Assembly: GCA_016191015.1 (NCBI GenBank)
Contig: JACPPM010000204.1
Location: 1-41,411, forward strand
Source: Acidobacteriota bacterium
Lineage (GTDB): Bacteria; Acidobacteriota; CAIWXX01
Direction of reading: 5' to 3'
DNA length: 41,411 nucleotides
In this document: in pieces, positions 35,028 through 41,411 of the stretch
How the letters are laid out: each line of letters begins with the position of its first letter
Numbering within the stretch: the first letter of the stretch is position 1
Translations under genes and position numbers: made by a program
Notes under the pieces: generated by a model
Database searches by the model: none
What the model was told of the DNA's origin: nothing
Seen by the model: the letters and a program-made list of their open reading frames with translations, nothing else

Positions 35028-37485
35028 AGTCGCCGTTTTCGCGCAAACCGATCCGCTCCAACTGCCGGCTGATCTCCGTCGCTCCACTGCGAGACGCGAC
35101 CACGACGAACTTATCCCGGCAGTGCCGGCCATCGTCCCAGGGCAGGACTGGAATCCCGGATAGGGAGGCAGCCTGTCTTGACGCATAGTTGTCGACGAAG
35201 GCGGTGACAGCAACGCCTGAATTCAGAAGCTTTCGAAGGACTTTGCGACCACCGCTCCCGGCTCCGAAGATCACAACAGGCTTGCCGGTGTCCCCGATCT
35301 TCCGGACGATGTCTCCACAATCCCTCTCGGTCTCCATGCAATTCGAAAGACAACTCAGGCAGTGCGACTGCCGCAGCTTGCGGAGTGCGGCCAAGTGAGA
35401 TTCGGATCCCCAGAGTTGTCGGATAGCGTCGGGCCGATCACCCTGACCGACGCGCCCGGCGGAGGTGACCGGGCAGACGTGGAAGGCACCGTCCGCGTCC
35501 AGGAAGAAGCCGCGGTCCCAGAAAACGCAGGCCGACTGTCTTTCCGCACCTCGCAGAATCCGACTCGCATCGGCAAGAGTTGTGAGCCCCCGGAGCTTGC
35601 CGTATGCCTCGATCGCATCGGCGACTCCGGACCATTGCGATGGAGAGGCCTGCCACTGGTCGCGGACGTCCGCGCTCCCGATGTAGATGTCAGACTCAGT
35701 CGCCGGTGTCAGTGTCAGCCCGACGCCTGCATCTCGGGCCAGGTCGTCGACAACATGGATGTCATCCACATTCATCGGCATGACCGTCATGTTGATTCCG
35801 ACACTCAGGTTGCGCCTCTCGGAGGCGAGCTTGACGAGGGCGCGGAGGGTCTTGAGCGATTTCGCGAAGAGTCCCTGCACACCTCTGACGTGGTCGTGGA
35901 CCTCGGCCCCTCCGTCCAAGGACACGGTCATCGCGAGTGTCACCGGAGGTGGGAGAAGGGCGAGGATTTGGCCGACTTGCCCCAGGATTCGCTCAGGCAT
36001 CGAACCGTTCGTGGGGATCCCGATCTCCTGGAGTAACGGGCAGAGATCGATCAAGTCACTGACCACCTCAGGCAAGTCCGCCCTGAGGAAGGGCTCGCCG
36101 CCCGTCAGGTTCACGACCTCGAGGTGTGCCTTGATGAGCGGATCGTCGAGCCTGCGTCGCAACGTCTCGCGGGCCACCACCTGCGGGTCATCCCGCTGCC
36201 AGATCGTGCACATCGCGCACTGGACGTTGCACGCATACGTCAGAGGCATCACCAGCACCGTGGGGCCGCCCAGAACCCTCGATAAGGGCGCATCTGCTTC
36301 GTCGCCTTCGTCGCTGCGGCCCTTTGGGCGGGCACTTTCGACGTACGAGAGCTTCGCCTCGAGTGCATTCGCCTGGCTCACCATCTCCTCCAGCGCCAGA
36401 ATGGTGGGACGCCAAAGATGGGCGGGGTGTTGCCGGTAGTCGATTCCGGTGCGCCAGAAACGAGGTAGAAAGGAAAGTCCAAGAGTCTCCTGGAGAGTGT
36501 GACGCACTGCAGAATCGTCGCCCCACCGCAGGACCTCATCGAGCAGGGGGCGAAGTGTCGAAGATGCCACCGAGGCGCCGCCCTGCGCTTGCAGGAGTCC
36601 TTGCCGGGCGTTAGCGACCCTCGGACGCAGGGCTTCCAAAGAGTCCCGCTCCCGCACCAGCCTGTCATCGGCCGTGGGCCCGTCCGTGAGATCTACCGTG
36701 GCTTCCGATGTCACCCTCTTCGTGACGCATTCACTGAGCGGTCGGCGTGACCAGCCGGGTTTAGGAGCGGCGCTTTCGCCGCAGTCAACGAAAGTGATTC
36801 CCGGGATGTGACTCAGGACGGAGAGCAAGGCAGCGAGCGGGCGGAACGCCGGAGTCACACCACCGGCGTCCCCGAGGTCGATCCCGAGAAGACCGATGCA
36901 GGTCGCTCCAGCGCCCAGAGCAGTCGCAACGGCCGTCGCGGGCCACAGCCCCCAGCCGAGCCAGATCTCGGGAATGAATACGCGGCCCGCTCGCGCGTGG
37001 GCGAACAATGACGGTGGTGTTTTTGGCTCAATCGCCATCCACCCAGATCCCACGCAGAGGCGTCCGGCCCGTTCCCTCGCAGAAAGCTCGGCTTCCAGAC
37101 ATGATTGATGTTCGATGAGGACCAGATCCGGTTCAATGCCGTATCCTGCTAGCGCATCAGCACCCCGCAGGGAGGTCACAAGATGGAAGAACCCACGCCG
37201 ATTCTTGAGCTCGCCGATTGCAGCATGCAGAGACGGTCCGGTGCCTACTACCAGGATCAGATCGCCGGCGGGAATGCGCAAGCGCCCCAAGGGGACGACA
37301 GCGTTGTCCAGACGATTGTGAAGCGGATCGAGCCGGGCTCCGGTGAACCTCCCGAAATGTGCGGCGTATGCGGACCACGCATGACTGAGGACGGGCTCGC
37401 GGCCTTCAGAAGGAATCTCATCAATCGCGAGGTAGTGATCGGCGCCGATCTCTCCGAGGAGAAGCAGCGTTCCATCGTTGGTCAC
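35011..37485 (-). CDS. DUF115 (Maf-like) - radical SAM/SPASM - Rossmann three-part fusion
   Basis: 824 residues, starting with GTG whose GTGA overlaps the GT4 stop. Part 1 (about 1-300) resembles DUF115/motility-accessory-factor proteins (LILVVGTGPSLHAAIGELK, SLRGADALAGYGIEPDLVLI). Part 2 (about 410-715) is a radical SAM enzyme with CNVQCAMC binding [4Fe-4S]-SAM, NLTGGEPFLRADLPE and SLDGG, plus SPASM-type Cys (CVFWDRG, HVCPVTSAG, CLSCLSNC). Part 3 (about 725-824) is a nucleotide-binding-like domain (PVVIFGAGSGGRKVLRKLL). The linker at about 389-402 (RSDEGDEADAPLS) is encoded by a dispersed repeat. Maf proteins glycosylate flagellin and some radical SAM enzymes modify peptides or sugars, so a role in glycan or protein modification is inferred. 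The exact reaction is unknown. Confidence 0.82.
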   Translation of the reverse strand: MTNDGTLLLLGEIGADHYLAIDEIPSEGREPVLSHAWSAYAAHFGRFTGARLDPLHNRLDNAVVPLGRLRIPAGDLILVVGTGPSLHAAIGELKNRRGFFHLVTSLRGADALAGYGIEPDLVLIEHQSCLEAELSARERAGRLCVGSGWMAIEPKTPPSLFAHARAGRVFIPEIWLGWGLWPATAVATALGAGATCIGLLGIDLGDAGGVTPAFRPLAALLSVLSHIPGITFVDCGESAAPKPGWSRRPLSECVTKRVTSEATVDLTDGPTADDRLVRERDSLEALRPRVANARQGLLQAQGGASVASSTLRPLLDEVLRWGDDSAVRHTLQETLGLSFLPRFWRTGIDYRQHPAHLWRPTILALEEMVSQANALEAKLSYVESARPKGRSDEGDEADAPLSRVLGGPTVLVMPLTYACNVQCAMCTIWQRDDPQVVARETLRRRLDDPLIKAHLEVVNLTGGEPFLRADLPEVVSDLIDLCPLLQEIGIPTNGSMPERILGQVGQILALLPPPVTLAMTVSLDGGAEVHDHVRGVQGLFAKSLKTLRALVKLASERRNLSVGINMTVMPMNVDDIHVVDDLARDAGVGLTLTPATESDIYIGSADVRDQWQASPSQWSGVADAIEAYGKLRGLTTLADASRILRGAERQSACVFWDRGFFLDADGAFHVCPVTSAGRVGQGDRPDAIRQLWGSESHLAALRKLRQSHCLSCLSNCMETERDCGDIVRKIGDTGKPVVIFGAGSGGRKVLRKLLNSGVAVTAFVDNYASRQAASLSGIPVLPWDDGRHCRDKFVVVASRSGATEISRQLERIGLRENGDYVRYF
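36281..36330 (+). repeat. CTTCGTCGCC-type repeat inside the radical SAM gene
   Basis: GATAAGGGCGCATCTGCTTC, then GTCGCCTTCGTCGCTGCGG, then CCCTTTGGGCG. Matches the intergenic repeat at 29195 at 36 of 39 positions in the same orientation. On the coding strand it is in frame and yields the acidic linker between the DUF115 and radical SAM parts. Confidence 0.75.
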
Positions 37486-38555
37486 GATTCCTCACTCCGC
37501 CATCGGACAGCGGTCGCGCGCAGCGATTCGAGGTAGCGCGCCGCGATGCCCCTCACATCGTGCGCTGCAGCAGTCGCACGGCCGGCATCGCCCATTCGGG
37601 AGGCGAGCTCCGGGTCGATGAGGATCGTGCGAAGCCGATCCGCGAAGGACGCGATGTCACCGTGCGAGACGAAAAACCCCTCACGCCCGTCCGTCAAGAT
37701 CGTTTCGATGTGTCCGACCTGCGCGCAAACGACGGGGCGTCCCGCGGCCATTGCCTCCAGGAGCGCCGTGGGTACACCCTCACACTGCGACGGCAAGACG
37801 ACGACCCGGCAATCAGCGATCTCCCGCGGCACGTCGTCGCTCCTGCCTGCCATGACGAAGCGTCCGGCGACTCCCGCTGCCTCGGCCTCGCTCTGTATCC
37901 AGTCCCTCTCCCCTTCGCCAACGACGCGCAGCTCAACATTCGGCACGTGGTGCAGAAGGAGTCGGAGGACGGTCACCAGATCGACGACATGCTTTCGCGG
38001 ATGCAGATTGGCGATGCAGAGGACTCGATTCGGTGTCCGGGCAGAGACGGGTGGCACGCACGAGAATCTTTCGAATTCGACCGCTTTTTCGAGGAATGTC
38101 TTTCTGAGAGGCGATTGGGCATAGTGCCGCGCCAACTCCGGCGTCGTGAAGCTGATCCCATCGCAGGCGCAGAGGAGCGCATCCTCTGCGCGCCACTCGA
38201 AACCTCCCTCCATACGGTACATCGCCGCTATGTCGTATCCCTTGCTGTAGAAGATCGCAGAGTCCCCCCGTGCCAACAGCATCGGAGCCAACCGGTGGGC
38301 GCAACGATCGAAAAGGAGATTCACCAACTCGTATCTGCGATCGAGGACACCACGCAGCTCCTCGCCAGTGGAAGCGATGAACAGGTGAGAAGCAGATGCG
38401 AGGTAGTCGAATCGGAGGGGGCCGTCTGAGAAGGCCAAGACATCATGCGCCGCAGAACCGACTGCCTCCAACTCTCGAAAGATCCGCAGCATCGCCAGAA
38501 ACGTGGTCTCCATGCCGCCGCGCCTCAAGGATTCCACGACGTGGAGATAGCGCAT
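37482..38555 (-). CDS. family-4 glycosyltransferase
   Basis: 357 residues from the ATG at 38555, which has AGGAGG 5 bases before; a GTG two codons earlier is possible but too close to that site. GT-B fold: N-terminal HVVESLRRGGMETTFLAML, C-terminal RVLCIANLHPRKHVVDLVTV, ELRVVGEGERDWIQSEAEAA, VMAGRSDDVPREIADCRVVV and LPSQCEGVPTALLEAMAAGR with the E-x7-E type donor site. It retains configuration when transferring the sugar. Its stop overlaps the GTG of the radical SAM gene by four bases. Acceptor and sugar cannot be told. Confidence 0.93.
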   Translation of the reverse strand: MRYLHVVESLRRGGMETTFLAMLRIFRELEAVGSAAHDVLAFSDGPLRFDYLASASHLFIASTGEELRGVLDRRYELVNLLFDRCAHRLAPMLLARGDSAIFYSKGYDIAAMYRMEGGFEWRAEDALLCACDGISFTTPELARHYAQSPLRKTFLEKAVEFERFSCVPPVSARTPNRVLCIANLHPRKHVVDLVTVLRLLLHHVPNVELRVVGEGERDWIQSEAEAAGVAGRFVMAGRSDDVPREIADCRVVVLPSQCEGVPTALLEAMAAGRPVVCAQVGHIETILTDGREGFFVSHGDIASFADRLRTILIDPELASRMGDAGRATAAAHDVRGIAARYLESLRATAVRWRSEES

Positions 38556-38634
38556 GCTCACCTCCTCTGGCGAACGAAAAGGCTGACCGCAGTATTGCGC
38601 GCGTGAGGAAGGAATCCCGGTTCCCCGTGGATTT

Positions 38635-40023
38635 TCACCCGCTGCCCTCGATCGTTCGATCGCCCCCGAAGTGGAATCCCGGGTAGAGTCGCGCGTACTC
38701 GCTTTTCCTCATCTCCTGGCGGAGGAGAGCCTCGATCTCTTCGGGGGTCAGGCGTCCGATCTCGTCCTGCTTGAAGTGCTGGAAAAGAATAACTAGCTCC
38801 TCGGGCGTGAAATGTCGATGGTAGGGGACGGCGTTACATTTTCTGACGGTCGGAGTGAGCATGAGACCCAAGTGTCTGAGCGCGTCGCCGAGCCCGGCGC
38901 CGATGTTATCCATGCTACAAACCACGGCGTTCTGAAATCCACCGACATGCACATTGATGACAGACTCAGTGTGGGCCACATACCAACGGACCTTATCCTC
39001 GCGCGAAAGCCTCTCCCACTGATCTGCGCTCATCTCATCTGTATCAACTGCTGTGACGCGGTTCCTAATGAAATCGCGAGTCCCATAGTGGAAGTTGTGC
39101 TCCAGAATCGACGTGACGGCCTTGCCCCCGTCACGACGCACCCACAGAATCGTGAAATCGTAGAATGGGAGATCTCGTATGAACGGGAGCATGAGTCCGT
39201 AGGGATTGCCGCCGAGCGCGTCATACTGGGAAAGGAGGCAATCCAGCAGGAGGATTATCGGTTCGCTCCGTCCCGTTTGCCTGTATATCCTGAGCAGGTC
39301 GTAAAGCTCCTGGCCGTATGCTTCGTGACCTACACGCATGGGTAGAACCAGACCGGTTTCCAGCGCCTGAGCGATCGAGTTTCCTCCGCAGCGACCGGGA
39401 GAGGGAAAGACAAGCCGCTTCTGACCGGTCACCAAGCCAGCCCGATATCGATGGACCCTCGCGCGGATCACAGTCCCGGCGAGATCGCACACCCAGGCAA
39501 ACAATGCCGTGTGCCGAGCCGCGAAATCGGTGTGGCATACCAGCAAAACCAGGTTGACGGCGTCGTCCCACGATGGATTCCGTACACTGTATTGTTGCTT
39601 GACCCAGTAGAGCGCTCGGTCCCCGTCTCCCCTGTTCAGGTGGTGGAGAAAAAGATCGCGCGCTTCGTCAGGGGCAGGAGGAACCAACCTGAACCAGACG
39701 TCGGCACGGTCTGGAAAGGCCGAGACTGGTAGCGGTTTGAGAAGCGGAATGTCTTCGAACTTGAAGATCCTCTGTTGAGGGACGCCCCGAGCGCAGAGCA
39801 GCCGGGAGATTTCGTCGAAGGGCGTCCCCACGATGCCGTAGTAGTAGTCGCCAAGAGGTGCGTCCGCGCTGTCGTGTCGCGGAATCGCCTCGAAATTGAG
39901 GCCGAACGTGGTCTTCAAAAGCGGCAGCAGATCCTGAGCTTTCTGGCCACGGCCGATAAGCACGGTCCTACCCGTAATGAGGCCTTGCAGAACCTCGACC
40001 ATTCCTCCGTATTCGTGGCTCAC
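38635..40023 (-). CDS. sulfotransferase-like protein with an N-terminal nucleotide-binding-like domain
   Basis: 462 residues if GTG 40023 is the start; an ATG at 40002 is possible but sits directly on a GGAGGA. The first ~100 residues (GRTVLIGRGQKAQDLLPLLK, YYYGIVGTPFDEISRLL) resemble the last domain of the radical SAM fusion two genes on. From about 215 there is a sulfotransferase-like part: LVFPSPGRCGGNSIAQALE resembles the PAPS phosphate-binding loop and FTILWVRRDGGKAVTSILEH the 3'-phosphate motif, with a conserved-looking MDNIGAGLGDALRHLGL near the end. It would transfer sulfate to a glycan. The P-loop differs from classical PKSGTTW, so this is a family-level guess. Confidence 0.6.
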   Translation of the reverse strand: MSHEYGGMVEVLQGLITGRTVLIGRGQKAQDLLPLLKTTFGLNFEAIPRHDSADAPLGDYYYGIVGTPFDEISRLLCARGVPQQRIFKFEDIPLLKPLPVSAFPDRADVWFRLVPPAPDEARDLFLHHLNRGDGDRALYWVKQQYSVRNPSWDDAVNLVLLVCHTDFAARHTALFAWVCDLAGTVIRARVHRYRAGLVTGQKRLVFPSPGRCGGNSIAQALETGLVLPMRVGHEAYGQELYDLLRIYRQTGRSEPIILLLDCLLSQYDALGGNPYGLMLPFIRDLPFYDFTILWVRRDGGKAVTSILEHNFHYGTRDFIRNRVTAVDTDEMSADQWERLSREDKVRWYVAHTESVINVHVGGFQNAVVCSMDNIGAGLGDALRHLGLMLTPTVRKCNAVPYHRHFTPEELVILFQHFKQDEIGRLTPEEIEALLRQEMRKSEYARLYPGFHFGGDRTIEGSG

Positions 40024-40045
40024 GGCCTAACGAGCTCCCGCACCT

Positions 40046-41038
40046 CTACCTCACGCGCATCGCGCTGAACAACCCTCCGACTCTCTTGAAATCGGCAAAT
40101 TTGCCGGAAAGGATAATATGTTCATAGACTGCCCGGACAACACCAGGGAAGTTCTCCCCATAGTCGTGATAGCAGATCATCCCGCCCGGCTCGACGTAGT
40201 CGCGCCAATGAAGAGTATCGGCGGCCGCGGACTTGTATGTATGTTCGCCGTCGATCCAGAGCAGCCGAACTGCAGTATGGCCTCGCATGAAATACGACCA
40301 GTTGACGGCAACCTCCTGAGAGGACATGCAGTAGTATCTGACGACGTCACGAACGCCGTGCTGGGCCAGGTTGGTCTCAAGATCAGGTTGGTGGACAGGA
40401 TCTATAGTGACGACGGGCGGACGACCGGAGTCGAGACAACCGAGTGCCAGAGCGATCGCAGAACCTCCCCGCCACGTCCCGATTTCAACGACGGCTCCAG
40501 TCCCGGGACCTTCTTTGGCTAGCTGGTACAGGTAGGTGAGCTGTTTTTTTGCGAGGAGAGCAGGTGTCCGCACCAGGTGGGCACCGACGCGCCACGGATC
40601 CTGGCACCGTAGCAGGTCGTCCCGGGAGTGAAGGATAAAGTTCCAGTCGATCGCATAGCATTCCGATACATCCAATTCACGGAGCAGCCGTGCGATTTCG
40701 ATATAGGCGATGTCGTCGGCGCTCGTCTGCGCGTAGAGGGCGAGCTTGACGCCGCTATTCTTGAGGATGGCCAGAAGAGCTGCGGGCAGGGTGGAGGGCG
40801 AGAGCGCTGTGCTGTCATAGTAGTAAGTCTGGATCCGCGGATCGTCGCTCGGCAGTATCTCCCGGTGTCGGGTAAGGAAGATGAGATGGCGATCTCCGGA
40901 GGTTTCGAGCAACCTTCGGGCGACTAAGGAACAGTGCCAGACGGGGGACGACGCAACGAACAGTATCGGTCCGCTCAGCGGGAAAGACGAAAGCCGGAAC
41001 TCGAAGTCAAGGATCGTGACGGGATTGAATCCGCTCAT
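40046..41038 (-). CDS. class I SAM-dependent methyltransferase (Methyltransf_24 type)
   Basis: 330 residues. The C-terminal ~170 residues are a Rossmann methyltransferase: motif I AVVEIGTWRGGSAIALALG, VTIDPV, LLWIDGEHTYKSAAADTLHW and DYVEPGGMICYHDYGENFPG, as in the Methyltransf_24/cephalosporin-hydroxylase-like group. The first ~130 residues form a separate alpha/beta region (GPILFVASSPVWHCSLVARR, VKLALYAQTSADDIAYIEIA) that I do not recognise. It is the first gene of the glycan series, 22 bases before the sulfotransferase-like gene. It probably O-methylates a sugar or ceramide-like carrier; the acceptor is unknown. Start ATG at 41038; the 136 bases between it and repeat copy 3 should contain the operon promoter, which I could not pick out. 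Confidence 0.85.
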   Translation of the reverse strand: MSGFNPVTILDFEFRLSSFPLSGPILFVASSPVWHCSLVARRLLETSGDRHLIFLTRHREILPSDDPRIQTYYYDSTALSPSTLPAALLAILKNSGVKLALYAQTSADDIAYIEIARLLRELDVSECYAIDWNFILHSRDDLLRCQDPWRVGAHLVRTPALLAKKQLTYLYQLAKEGPGTGAVVEIGTWRGGSAIALALGCLDSGRPPVVTIDPVHQPDLETNLAQHGVRDVVRYYCMSSQEVAVNWSYFMRGHTAVRLLWIDGEHTYKSAAADTLHWRDYVEPGGMICYHDYGENFPGVVRAVYEHIILSGKFADFKRVGGLFSAMRVR

Positions 41039-41174
41039 CTATAGGTGAGCCCGGTTCTAGGGAATGGGTATCAACATGGCTGTCTCTCCCCGCTGGCTAC
41101 TCTACATCACCAATGAGGATATTGCGAGCCGCCCCGGAGCTATCGCAGGGTCGTGGCAGATTCGAGGCGCCGAT

Positions 41175-41411
41175 TAGTGTTTAAGAAGTTGAGTGCTTAC
41201 ACGAAATGGCAAAACATTTGACAGGGCAAAATCTTCCGAACTCCTCTCAGGAAAGCAGGAGGAGAGGAATGCAGGAACGGAGCGGTCGCCTCGGACGGAT
41301 CAGAGTGGCTCGGAAGAACGCTCTCACGCTCCACGCTCCAGGCCCGCGAAGCGGGCCGGACGCTCTCACGCGCGGCGGAGACGCAACCTTTTTGGTTGCG
41401 GCTCCGCCGCG
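41175..41411 (-). repeat. dispersed repeat family R1, copy 3 (inverted, reaches window edge)
   Basis: Read on the minus strand it gives the same blocks as copies 1 and 2: a terminal hairpin, GTGGAGCGTGAGAGCGTTC, CTGCTTTCCTGAGAGGAGTT, TTTTGCCATTTCGTG and CACTCAACTTCTTAAACACTA. It is the best preserved copy. It also contains GGCCCGC-GAA-GCGGGCC (41341-41357), absent from copies 1 and 2. The spacer 41039-41411 contains no gene. Confidence 0.8.
41371..41411. repeat. 17-bp-stem hairpin at the end of repeat copy 3
   Basis: CGCGGCGGAG (41371-41380) pairs with CTCCGCCGCG (41402-41411), then one A/G mismatch, then CGCAACC (41382-41388) pairs with GGTTGCG (41394-41400), with a TTTTT loop. An eroded version with the outer CGGAG/CTCCG pairing is seen at the start of copy 1. 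Confidence 0.75.

Overview
This 41.4 kb window comes from a GC-rich bacterium, probably an uncultivated environmental one. The two-propeller sensor kinase, TPR-rich lipoprotein, multihaem c-type cytochromes, cytochrome bc complex with an NAD(P)-type flavoprotein, and abundant dispersed intergenic repeats suggest Acidobacteriota or a similar phylum. That placement is inference: there is no rRNA or other marker gene, and I found no tRNA, CRISPR array, transposase or integrase.

Layout. (1) 1-7109: a sensor kinase with a 14-repeat (2x7) beta-propeller ectodomain, its probable LuxR-type response regulator, and a TolB/FlgO-like TPR lipoprotein behind a recognisable promoter. (2) 7367-17713: a respiratory region. 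A plus-strand pentahaem cytochrome converges on a minus-strand series. Read in transcription order, that series is a PAS-LuxR regulator, a Cyc2-like fused cytochrome-porin, a cupredoxin, a GltD-like FAD/2x[4Fe-4S] oxidoreductase, a Rieske protein, cytochrome b, a subunit-IV-like cytochrome b C-terminal half, an octahaem cytochrome c and a monohaem cytochrome c. Together they could carry electrons between the outer membrane, periplasm, quinone pool and NAD(P). (3) 17877-22157: a membrane MutS-like ATPase gene broken by one in-frame TGA, and an orphan hypF. (4) 22164-26444: a 1426-residue protein joining a DUF6079/PglY-type ATPase to a C-terminal PglZ-like alkaline-phosphatase-fold domain. These are the two core BREX components in one chain, with no BREX methyltransferase in view. 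This is the best candidate for an undescribed system. (5) 26602-30982: a TPR protein, an APC-type permease and a receiver/HD-GYP protein, separated by repeat-rich spacers. (6) 31123-41038: an eight-gene minus-strand glycan or glycoprotein operon: methyltransferase, sulfotransferase-like protein, GT4, a DUF115-radical SAM-Rossmann fusion, two GT2 enzymes (one with a TPR tail), RfbC and a FemAB/GNAT-like protein, mostly overlapping or tightly spaced.

Repeats are a second theme. A roughly 190-240 bp element occurs three times (3274-3481, 19700-19885, and inverted at 41175-41411). A 104-bp palindromic element lies between the cytochrome-porin and cupredoxin genes. A CGCAGATT-type repeat occurs at least three times. 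A 39-bp intergenic sequence at 29195 recurs with three mismatches inside the radical SAM gene, where it encodes an interdomain linker.

Functions are assigned by reading motifs by eye; no database search was run.
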